From: Petrolisthes cinctipes
Taxonomy: Eukaryota; Arthropoda; Malacostraca; Decapoda; Porcellanidae
DNA length: 64,000 nt
Direction of reading: 5' to 3'
NCBI GenBank assembly: GCA_033782935.1
Contig: JAWQEG010000501.1
Location: 813,501-877,500, forward strand
This document shows positions 56,184-64,000 of the stretch, in pieces; the first letter of the stretch is position 1, and each line of letters begins with the position of its first letter. Below the pieces are notes generated by a model that was not told where the DNA came from, ran no database searches, and saw nothing but the letters and a program-made list of their open reading frames with translations. The translations under genes were made by a program, and so were the position numbers.

Positions 56184-56411
56184 TTTTTTGGGGGGTGCGG
56201 GAGTAGGGGACAGGCTTTGGGGGTTGCTGGAGTAGGGGACAGGCTTGGGGGGGGTAGAAAGCCTGTCCCCTATTCCCGCACACCCCCAAACCTGTCCCCT
56301 ATTCCCGCACCCCCCAAACCTGTCCCCCTACTCCCGCACCCCCCAAAACCCCCCAAGCCTGTCCCCTACTCCCGCACCCCCCTAAACCCCCCTATTCCCG
56401 CACCCCCTTAA
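56184..56411. mobile_element. G-rich fold-back element F1-5
   Basis: Right end CGCACCCCCTTAA. The left end has lost TTAA (GGGTTTTTTTGGGGGGTGCG). Centre GGGGTAGAAAGCCTGTCC near 56262. Confidence 0.85.
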
Positions 56412-56574
56412 TATAAACTTCACATTCATACTTGTTGGTGATAAATTACAGTCATGGCTGATAGTGGTGGACCAGGGCACAAGGACTGTTGGTTGGAGAG
56501 CAACTAGACAGTGTTCCGACAAGTGAATTTTCCAAACCATTCTCAACGTTGAGAGAGGTTTAGAGGATGGGAAG

Positions 56575-57125
56575 GAAGGATGGAGAGACAGTGAGGGAGG
56601 GAAGGAAAGAAGGAAGAAGAGAGAGACAGTGAGGGAGGGAAGGAAGGAAGGAAGGAAGAGAGAGAGAGTGAGGGAGGGAAGGAAGGAAGGAAGAGAGAGA
56701 CAGACAGGGAGGGAGGGAGGGAAGGAAGGAAGAAGAGAGAGAGACAGTGAGGGAGGGAAGGAAGGAAGGAAGAAGAGAGAGAGAGAGACAGTGAGGGAGG
56801 GAAGGAAGGAAGGAAGAAGAGAGAGAGAGACAGTGAGGGAGGGAAGGAAGGAAGGAAGAAGAGATAGAGACAGTGAGGGAGGGAAGGAAAGAAGAAGAGA
56901 GAGAGACAGTGAGGGAGGGAAGGAAGGAAGAGAGAGAGAGAGACAGACAGTGAGGGAAGGAAGGAAGAAGAGAGAGAGAGACAGTGAGGGAGGGAAGGAA
57001 GGAAGGAAGAAGAGATAGAGACAGTGAGGGAGGGAAGGAAAGAAGAGAGAGAGAGACAGTGAAGGAAGGAAGGAAGGAAGAAGAGAGAGAGACAGGGAGG
57101 AAGACAAGGAAGGAGGAAGGGAAGG
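56575..57125. repeat. (GGAA)n/(GAGA)n purine minisatellite, about 550 bp
   Basis: Units like GACAGTGAGGGAGGGAAGGA AGGAAGAAGAGAGA repeat about fifteen times. Long frames on both strands are artefacts. Confidence 0.95.
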
Positions 57126-57242
57126 ATTTAGAAGACTCACTTTTTTTAACTGTTCAGTTGGTGTCCAATACTCCTTGTACCCTGGTGGTCCAACACTATC
57201 ACCCATGACTGTACACATCACTTTCTATATGGCTATCTTAGT

Positions 57243-57406
57243 TTAAGGGGAAAATTAATTTGTTGGTGAATTGGAAGATCTGTGATTCCTCCAAAGTATG
57301 CCAGGAAACAGTACCAGATGAACAAAAATAATGGTGTTCTGTTGCTTGGAATAGTTAGGAGGAATCAGTAGCCTTCCAATTTACCAATAATAGAATCTCC
57401 CCTTAA
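57243..57406. mobile_element. TTAA-bounded MITE F2i (reference copy)
   Basis: 164 bp. Left TTAAGGGGAAAATTAATTTG, TTGGTGAATTGGAAG, GATTCCTCC; right GGAGGAATCAGTAGCCTTCC, AATTTACCAATAATAG, TCTCCCCTTAA. The ends pair over about 50 bp. Confidence 0.9.
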
Positions 57407-57735
57407 GGACCCTGTGATTGTGTAGGAAAATTGGAGACTTCTGATTCCTCCTGACTATGCCATGAAACAACCTCCTTCCATATAGGTGTGTGTGTGTCTT
57501 TGGAGGCTTCTGATTCCTCCTTCCATATAGGTGTGTGTGTGTGTGTGTTTGGAGGCTTCTGATTCCTCCTGACTATGCCATGAAACAACCTCCTTCCATA
57601 TAGGTGTGTGTGTGTGTGTTTGGAGGCTTCCGATTCCTCCAAACCTCCTTCCATATAGGTGTGTGTGTTTCGTGGCAATATTTGAAGGACCCATTTTCCT
57701 CCAATCTTTTTTTACTACAAGACAGGATCCCTTAA
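57403..57735. mobile_element. F2j, GT-expanded MITE
   Basis: Shares TTAA 57403-57406 with F2i. Left TTAAGGACCCTGTGATTG..., internal GGCTTC(T/C)GATTCCTCC and CTTCCATATAGGTGTGTG repeats, right CCTCCAATC...GGATCCCTTAA. Confidence 0.8.
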
Positions 57736-57899
57736 GATCAACCTAAGATAGTGTGTGTGTATGTATGTTGTCATACTAATTGCACTGTATAATATACAGT
57801 ATGTATGTAGCTTGGAGGAATCATTTGCTCCAGATATATTTATTTATGTTCTATTATTTATATATCACCTTAAAACTAATTAATTTGTTTACTTTACAG

Positions 57900-57993
57900 G
57901 TGAGAAATGAGAGGACACGAGAGAAGAGGAGAACACACAAGAACACTAATATATTTTAATGTATATATATATAAATAAGAGGAAATAAATAAA
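57900..57993 (+). CDS. Possible terminal exon with polyadenylation signals
   Basis: Acceptor TTTACTTTACAG at 57888-57899, then 19 codons rich in Arg/Lys (VRNERTREKRRTHKNTNIF) and TAA at 57957-57959. Two overlapping AATAAA signals follow at 57984-57993. It could be the last exon of the Ig-type gene upstream or of another plus-strand gene; no linking exon is seen. Confidence 0.25.
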
Positions 57994-58127
57994 CACTTAT
58001 ATTATTACTTGTTATTGTTTATTAAAAAACCTCTATAGTATTAATTAAAACAATTATCATCCTACCAGGTGAATATATTAATTAATTTATACCTGAAAGA
58101 GTGTAGGGTTCAAGTAAAAATTATTGG

Positions 58128-58259
58128 TTATTATAATATTTGTCTGTGTGTGTATGAGAGATATCACTCACACAGACAGAGACAAATATTATAATAACAT
58201 CAGTGATAATTACATACTTATAAGTAAGTAAAAATTATTGATGTTATTTTAATACTGTC

Positions 58260-58290
<31 letters not shown>

Positions 58291-58375
58291 TATCACTCAC
58301 TCACTCACTCTCTCTCTCTCTCTCTCGCACACACAGACAGACAAATATTATAATAACATCAGTGATAATTTTATA
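58128..58375. repeat. Two adjacent palindromes with microsatellite tips
   Basis: ATTATAATATTTGTCTGTGT ... ACACAGACAGAGACAAATAT (58131-58200), then AAAATTATTGATGTTATTTT...CTGTCTGTGTG...CACACAGACAGACAAATATT (58226-58370). Arms include (GT)n, (GA)n and (TC)n, so microsatellites are themselves mirrored. Confidence 0.8.
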
Positions 58376-58489
58376 ACGATAACAACATATTGTGTGTGTG
58401 TGTGTGACACACACACACACACACAGTAACTTCATAAAACACTCACAGTAACTATTGATGCTTGTATAGTTGTAGTGTTCAAACAGGTA

Positions 58490-60225
58490 TAGGAAGAGGA
58501 GGAGATGCCAGAGGAATGGGGTGAGAGTTTTACAATCTCTATTTATAAAGGGAAAGGAGATGCTTTGTATTGCGGAAAATACAGGGGAGTGAGGCTACTG
58601 GAACATGGAATGAAGCTATGGAAGAAGGTGCTGGAGTACAGATTGAGGAAGTTAGTTAGGATTGATGAGTGCCAGTTTGGTTTTCAAAAGGGAAAGTCAA
58701 CGATAGATGCAATATTTATAAAGAGGCAATTTACAGGAGAAGTATGCAGAGAAGAAAATGTTGTATAATGTTTTTTGTAGATCTGGAGAATGCATTTGAT
58801 AGAGTTCCAAGAGTGGCAACCAGATAGGCTTTAAGGAGACAAACAGTTCCAGAGAGGCTGATAAATTTGGAGATGGCTTTGTATGTGAACACCAGATGAA
58901 GAGTTAAGACTGGAGTAGGAATATCAGATGAGTTTGAAATAAAGGTGGTTCATCAAAGATCAGCCCTGAGTCCTTTGTTTGTTTGTTATTGTGGTAATGG
59001 AAGAAGTGACAAGGGAAGAGAGAGAAGGGAGGGTTGTGGTGAGTTGATATATACTGATGATCTGGTGATAATGATAAGGAGTGAAGAAGAAGAAGTGGTT
59101 GATAGGTTCAACAGATGGTAAAAGTGGAATGGAAAGGAGTGGCTTGAAGATAAATATGAAGAAGACCCAAGTGTTGTTTACAGGAAAGGAACCTATGGAG
59201 AGACAAGAGAGGGGAAGCTTTCTATGTGTAGCTGTTGTGACAGAGTGGTGATGGTGGGTGTTAAGGGGGACAGGCTTGGGGGTGCAAGAGTAGGGGGACA
59301 GGCTTGGGGGGTGCGAGCGTAGGGGGACAGGTTTGGGGGGTGCGGGAGTAGGGGGACAGGCTTGGGGGGTGCGGGAGTAGGGGGACAGGCTTTCTACCCA
59401 TCCCAAGCCTGTCCCCCTATTCCCACACCCCCCAAGCCTGTCCCCTACTCCTGCACCCCCTTAACTCCATGTTTTATAGTGGTTGTAACAAGGGTGGTGT
59501 TACTTGAGGTGTTGTGGGTTGAGGAATGTGAATCAGGCAGGAGAAAAACTACAAGTGTCCAGAATGTGACAGAGGTGGGAGAGAGCAGAGGGTGAGATGG
59601 AGGAAGTAAGTTTACACATTGTTGATCAGTTTTGTTGTTACCTAGGGGGAGATAGCTGTCTTGTGAGTCCGTTGTGAAGGCTGCAGTGACAACAATAGCA
59701 ACTGCATGGCAAAAGTGGAGAGAAATTGCAGAGTTGGTGGTTAACAACAAGATACCTTTAAGGAGCAGGACAAAGGTGTATGTATGGTGCTTGTGTGAGA
59801 TGAGTGTTATTGTATGTATGGTGAGGAGACGTGGCCAGTAAATAAGGAATCTGAGAGAAAGATAAAGCAAAATGATTGTAGAATGCTGAGATATATGGCA
59901 CATGTGAGATGGGAAGATAGGGTATTAAATGACTAGGTGTTAAGGTGTGATGTGACAGATGTGTTAAATGTGTTAAGGAGGTTTACACTGAGATGGTTTG
60001 GCCATGTCAAGAGAAGGGAGGAGGGCCATATAATCAGAAGATCTATTGAGCTATAAGTACCAGGGAGACGACCAGTGTGAAGGCCAAGGAAAACCTGGAA
60101 GTGTTGTGAGAACACTGAATATTGAAATAGAAAATGTGTATGACCGAAGGGAGAGGGAGAAACTCATAGCTCATCCAGCTCCGTAAGGGAATTGGGAAGT
60201 TAAATGTAAATGATGATGATATCAT
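58490..60225 (+). pseudogene. LINE family A copy, decayed, interrupted by F1-6
   Basis: RT start MPEEWGESFTISIYKGKGDA, GKYRGVRLLEHGMKLWKKVL and ECQFGFQKGKSTIDAIFI (58505-58768). After a frameshift FVDLENAFDRVPR (motif A) and a TDD-type motif C (about 59060). A Cys-rich block CSCCDR near 59225 is cut by the G-rich element at 59261-59464 and resumes afterwards. The C-terminal block near 59890 (AEIYGTCEMGR, shifted frames) matches 37926-38321, and the copy ends in (ATG)n at 60208-60222. Many stops. Confidence 0.82.
59261..59464. mobile_element. G-rich fold-back element F1-6, inserted in a LINE
   Basis: Starts TTAAGGGGGACAGGCTTGGG, ends GCACCCCCTTAA; TTAA on both sides. The surrounding LINE reads continuously if the element plus one TTAA is removed (GGTGGGTG-TTAA-CTCCATG). 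The left arm has five units, the right arm two. Confidence 0.92.
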
Positions 60226-60329
60226 CATATTTAGTCCCATATCATAGATAAAATAATTAACCTAACCTAACCATATGAGAATACAAACACATGACAAATG
60301 ATTCCAGCAAATTCCAGTGAAAAATACAA

Positions 60330-60570
60330 CCTGTAATATTACTATACACTGGCAATCCACAATACCCAGACCACCTGAGTCAAAGTGTGAGATTCAAAGC
60401 AGACAGTTTCAGGACAACAGCCAAACCATCACCATCACTATGACACACACACACACACACACACACATAGCCCACCTGAGTCAAAGCATGAGATCTGAAG
60501 CAGGTGTTTTCTGGATGACAGCCCACTCCAACCATCACCAGGACACACACACACACACACACACCATGGT
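60330..60570. repeat. Tandem duplication of about 110 bp with (AC)n
   Basis: CCACCTGAGTCAAAG(T/C), GAGAT(T/C)(C/T)(A/G)AAGCAG, GACAGC and CCATCACCA...GACACACAC occur twice. Confidence 0.8.
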
Positions 60571-60619
60571 ACAGGTGAGGAACTCTTGTCATCACATCTT
60601 CACCAAATGGCTGTAATGA

Positions 60620-60792
60620 TAATATTAACATTAATAATTTGGTGTAGGCAAATGTTCAGGTATTGCCCCAGACAGATATCTATGTACACACACACACACA
60701 CACTATAGATAGATAGATAGACAATATTAACATTAATTTGGTGTAGGAAAATGTTCAAGTATCGCCCCAGACAGATATCTATGTACACACAC
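60620..60792. repeat. Duplicated block of about 65 bp and short (GATA)n
   Basis: TTTGGTGTAGG(C/A)AAATGTTC and CCCCAGACAGATATCTATGT ACACAC occur twice; TAGATAGATAGATAG between. Confidence 0.85.
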
Positions 60793-60794
60793 AG

Positions 60795-60885
60795 GGATAC
60801 TCTCCATTAACACAAAGAGAGTATCCCTTCAATTTAACACAAAGAGAGTATCCCTTCAATTTAACACAAAGAGAGTATCCCTATA
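60795..60885. repeat. 27-bp tandem repeat
   Basis: AACACAAAGAGAGTATCCCT TCAATTT, about three to four units. Positions 60890-61225 show no gene. Confidence 0.88.
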
Positions 60886-61229
60886 AAGAAGGTTTGGAAT
60901 ACTGTATCAGCACAATATATTCAGTAAATCTGTCTTGAGAAGACAAAGAAAGAGGTGCTAGTGTGGTGAACCCTTTAGGGAATAAGATAGTGTTGGAAAA
61001 TTCTTCTTGGCTACAACAAACAAACTAGGTCAGTGTAGGTGGTGCAGTTGCCAAAAATAGTGCATTTGTCACGGCTTTCAGCCGCTTAAATTGTATTTAT
61101 TGGTTTGTGGAACTAGCACAGCTGGATTGCTATAGAACACACCCTTCTCCAGCCCAGGCCCCGTATAGGCTTATTTCTGGGCTAGAAGGGTCTACTCCGT
61201 GAAGATCATCAGAAGTAAATATCTGTACA

Positions 61230-61313
61230 CTCTCTCTGTCTCACACACACACACACACACACACACACTCTCTCTCTCTCTCTCTTACACACACACATAC
61301 ACATACGTACACT

Positions 61314-61344
<31 letters not shown>

Positions 61345-61705
61345 TCTTTCTTACACACACACACTCTCTCTCTCTGACACACACAAACTCTCTCTCTCTT
61401 ACACACACACTCTCTTTCTCTTACACACACATACGCTCACTCTCTTACACACACACTCTCCCTCTCTTACACACACACACACACACTCTCTCTCTCTCTC
61501 TTTTATACACACACACATACTCTCTCTCTTCCTCTCTTACACACACACACACACACTCTCCCTCTCTTACACACACACACACACACTCTCCCTCTCTTAC
61601 ACACACACACACACACACACTCTCTCTCTTTTATACACACACACACACTCTCTCTCTTATACACACACACACTTTCTCTTATACACACACACACACTAGT
61701 CTTAA
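61230..61705. repeat. (AC)n and (CT)n alternating microsatellite
   Basis: Blocks of ACACAC and TCTCTC separated by TTACACAC or TTATACAC. Open frames on both strands are artefacts. Confidence 0.97.
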
Positions 61706-61784
61706 TAACACACACATTCTGTACCACAATAATAATGACACTGGTTCCTTTGTATGGTTACTTGAAAAGAAAAATACTTTTAAT

Positions 61785-62462
61785 ATGAAGGGGGTGTGGG
61801 AATAGGGGTACAGGCTTGGGGGGGGGGGTTTAAGGGGGTGCAAGAGTAGGGTACAGGCTTGGGGGGGTTTTGGGGGTGCGGGAGTAGGGGGACAGGCTGG
61901 GGGGGGGGGTGCAGGAATAGGGGACAGGCTTTCTACCCACCCCAAGCCTGTCCCCATATTCCTGCACCCCCCAAACCCCTCCCCAAGCCTGTCCCCTACT
62001 CCTGCACCCCCCCAAGCCTGTCCCCTACTCCTGCACCCCCCCAAGCCTGTCCCCTACTCCCGCACCCCCCCCAAGCCTGTCCCCTACTCCTGCACCCCCA
62101 CAGGCCTGTCCCCTACTCCCGCACCCCCCCAAAGCCTGTCCCCCTACTTCAGCAGGCCCCCCAAGCCTGTCCCCTACTCCTGCACCCCCCCCCAAGCCTG
62201 TCCCCCTATTCCCGCACCCCCCGCAAGCCTGTCCCATACTCCCGCACCCCCCCCAAGCCTGTCCTCCTATTCCCGCACCCCCCTAACCCCCCCCCCAAGC
62301 CTGTCCCCCTATTCCCGCACCCCCCGCAAGCCTGTCCCATACTCCTGCACCCCCCCCAAGCCTGTCCCATACTCCCGCACCCCCCCCAAGCCTGTCCTCC
62401 TATTCCCGCACCCCCCTAACCCCCCCCCCCAAGCCTGTCCTCCTATTCCCGCACCCCCTTAA
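61785..62462. mobile_element. G-rich fold-back element F1-7 (largest)
   Basis: Left end ATGAAGGGGGTGTGGGAATA (TTAA lost), right GCACCCCCTTAA. Centre GCTTTCTACCCACCCC near 61935. Left arm four units, right arm about eighteen, so the arms are very unequal. Confidence 0.9.
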
Positions 62463-62856
62463 TATTATTTGTCATCACATTCACATACCAGCATGACAAA
62501 CAACAAACAATCTCACATCAGTAACAGAAAGGAGGAAGCAGAGAAAAGAGTAGCAGCTAGACATGGTGGCTGCCAATTCACAGTTTTTTCAATGGCTGGG
62601 TATGTATGTTATTAATTTCCAATGTTTTTTTTCTTTTTTACTTTCTGGAGCAAGAAAACTGATAATGATGGTGGTTTCTATGCACAAAAACCATCACTGA
62701 GCATCATTCTCATTTACTCAAAAATGTTGTTTCCATGTGAAAGTGGGGGGGATATTTTATGGTAAGAGTGTACATCATAAAAATTAGTCCCATGAGACAA
62801 GAATAAACACATTGAAATTGCACTACCTTTCATAATTATAGTTTGAAATTATGTTA
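62463..62856. other. No gene seen
   Basis: No open frame, repeat or element end that I can support between F1-7 and F2k. Confidence 0.5.
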
Positions 62857-63017
62857 TTAAGGTGGTAATTCTTTTTTGGAACGTTGGAGTGCCTTGATTC
62901 CTCCAAAGTATGCCAGGAAACAGGAACAGAAGAGTAAAAATAATAGTGTTCTGTTGATTGGAATAGTTTGAAGGATTCAGTTGCTCCAGATTTACCAACA
63001 CAAAACATCCCCCTTAA
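62857..63017. mobile_element. TTAA-bounded MITE F2k
   Basis: 161 bp, TTAAGGTGGTAATTC...GGAACGTTGGAG...GATTCCTCCAAAGTATG and CTCCAGATTTACCAA...TCCCCCTTAA. Very close to F2b. Confidence 0.88.
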
Positions 63018-63153
63018 GGATTTATATGTGTAAAATCATAACTGTAGTGTAACAGCACAGTAAAGAAGTTACAGTTTCAGTACAGTACTTAGGAACTAAT
63101 CTTAATAATAATAATATCCTCATGCTTGGCTGATGAAATGTTATATTCTGTAC

Positions 63154-63379
63154 TTAAGGGGGTGTGGGGTAGGGGACAGGCTTGGGGGGGGTGCGGGAAT
63201 AGGGGGACAGGCTTGGGGTGGGTAGAAAGCCTATCCTCCTACTCCTGCACCCCCCAAAACCCCCCCAAGCCTGTCCCCCTATTCCCGCACCCCCCAAAAC
63301 CCCTCCAGGCCTGTCCCCCTATTCCCGCACCCCCCAAAACCCCCCCCAGGCCTGTCCCCCTATTCCCGCACCCCCTTAA
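63154..63379. mobile_element. G-rich fold-back element F1-8
   Basis: TTAAGGGGGTGTGGGGTAGG at the left, CGCACCCCCTTAA at the right. Centre GGGTGGGTAGAAAGCC near 63222. Confidence 0.9.
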
Positions 63380-63609
63380 ATTACTCAAATCCTGACATTC
63401 CACGTATATTTTGCTCAATGTGCAAAAAAAACAAAAACAAAAAACAAATAAAATATATATATAAACAATGAAAGACTGAAGATAGTAGTGTATTATATGC
63501 CTGCCACCACCTGGGAGAAATGTAATCATGTGTAGTTGAGAGACTGTCCACTCATGGCAGCACGTCAGGCTGGCTCGGTGCCATGTTTGAAGGTGGGGGA
63601 TGGACTTAA

Positions 63610-63680
63610 TTAAGGGGGTGCGGGAGTAGGGGACAGGCTTGGGGGTGGGAATAGGGGGACAGGCTTGGGATGGGTGGAAA
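63610..63680. mobile_element. F1-9, single arm of a G-rich fold-back element
   Basis: TTAAGGGGGTGCGGGAGTAG followed by two units, ending at TGGGATGGGTGGAAATG, which corresponds to the centre of the other copies. No inverted arm follows. Confidence 0.8.
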
Positions 63681-64000
63681 TGTACGGTACACACACCAAA
63701 AAACCATTAAGAGGGTCAAATGGACAAGGGTCACTCTAAAAATACTTCTAAACTGTTTACAATCAGAAACAGGCCACCTGGTCAGGCCGGACACATACAC
63801 ACACATACACACACACACACACAACCCAGAACCTTCCCTTCAAGTACCTGTAGGTCATAAACCTTCCTATCTCGTTTACCATCTTTCCAAGATGCTTTTA
63901 GCCCAGGTGTCTACCTCTGTCCACCTCGGTTCACTTTCACTTTCAGAGAATAAGGAATAAAGCAGGGAGAAGAGAGAAGTAGGGACAGAATCAAGATGAC
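63681..64000. other. No gene seen; short (AC)n
   Basis: A (CA)n tract at 63795-63822. Nothing else is supported to the end of the window. Confidence 0.5.

Noticed and set aside
56382..57221. Frames rich in Leu/Ser/Pro or Arg/Glu/Gly over 100 residues
   Set aside because: They are translations of the GGAA/GAGA tract and of F1 repeats; both strands are equally open.
61859..62419. Pro-rich 186-residue frame with repeated CPLLPHPP
   Set aside because: It is the translation of the C-rich strand of the F1-7 fold-back array; the same peptides appear at every F1 locus.

Overview
The window looks like nuclear DNA from an arthropod, most likely a decapod crustacean. That is an inference from spliced genes, very dense microsatellites, several families of LTR and non-LTR retrotransposons, tRNA-derived SINEs, short interstitial TTAGG tracts and a TATA plus TCAG-type initiator core promoter. 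There is no bacterial gene organisation. Most of the sequence is mobile DNA and tandem repeat; convincing host-type genes are few.

1-3.3 kb: an atypical protein-kinase-like gene (minus strand) with an acidic 8-residue tandem repeat tail, followed by AT-rich minisatellites. 24.1-27.9 kb is a second, truncated copy of the same segment. 3.9-7.4 kb: two TA-flanked inverted-repeat transposons, one a 2.5 kb fold-back element, the second set inside a CA-rich satellite. 7.6-13.3 kb: a decayed Ty3/gypsy-type element (minus) whose 5' LTR contains a 29-bp minisatellite and a SINE. 13.4-21.5 kb: simple repeats, a SINE fragment, a CR1/jockey-like LINE fragment (plus) and an RTE-like LINE fragment (minus). 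22.4-23.4 kb: an unidentified two-exon gene (minus) with a clear core promoter. 23.5-24.1 kb: palindromes that abut the truncated kinase copy. 24.9-26.9 kb: a repeat element with a GC-rich end inside the duplicated segment.

27.9-33.0 kb: a second Ty3/gypsy-type element (plus), recognisable from LTR to integrase with few lesions, inserted at a site whose empty counterpart is at 3.3 kb. From about 33.0 kb to at least 40.8 kb: a PIF/Harbinger element inserted into the gypsy element. It carries a two-exon transposase gene with all three DDE residues and, in convergent orientation, a candidate accessory gene made of three phase-compatible exons. The transposase intron holds two LINE fragments in antisense.

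42.6-64 kb: a repeat-dense region dominated by two families of TTAA-bounded palindromic elements. One family (F1) is made of G-rich fold-back arrays of a roughly 28-bp unit; the other (F2) is a roughly 165-bp MITE. Both begin TTAAGG(GG), several copies sit end to end sharing a TTAA, and one F1 copy interrupts a recognisable LINE at a single TTAA. This family pair is the best candidate here for a poorly described system. Between the elements lie BEL/Pao remnants, broken immunoglobulin-domain exons, a CR1/jockey-like LINE (minus), another LINE (plus), and long TTA, GGAA, AC and CT tracts.
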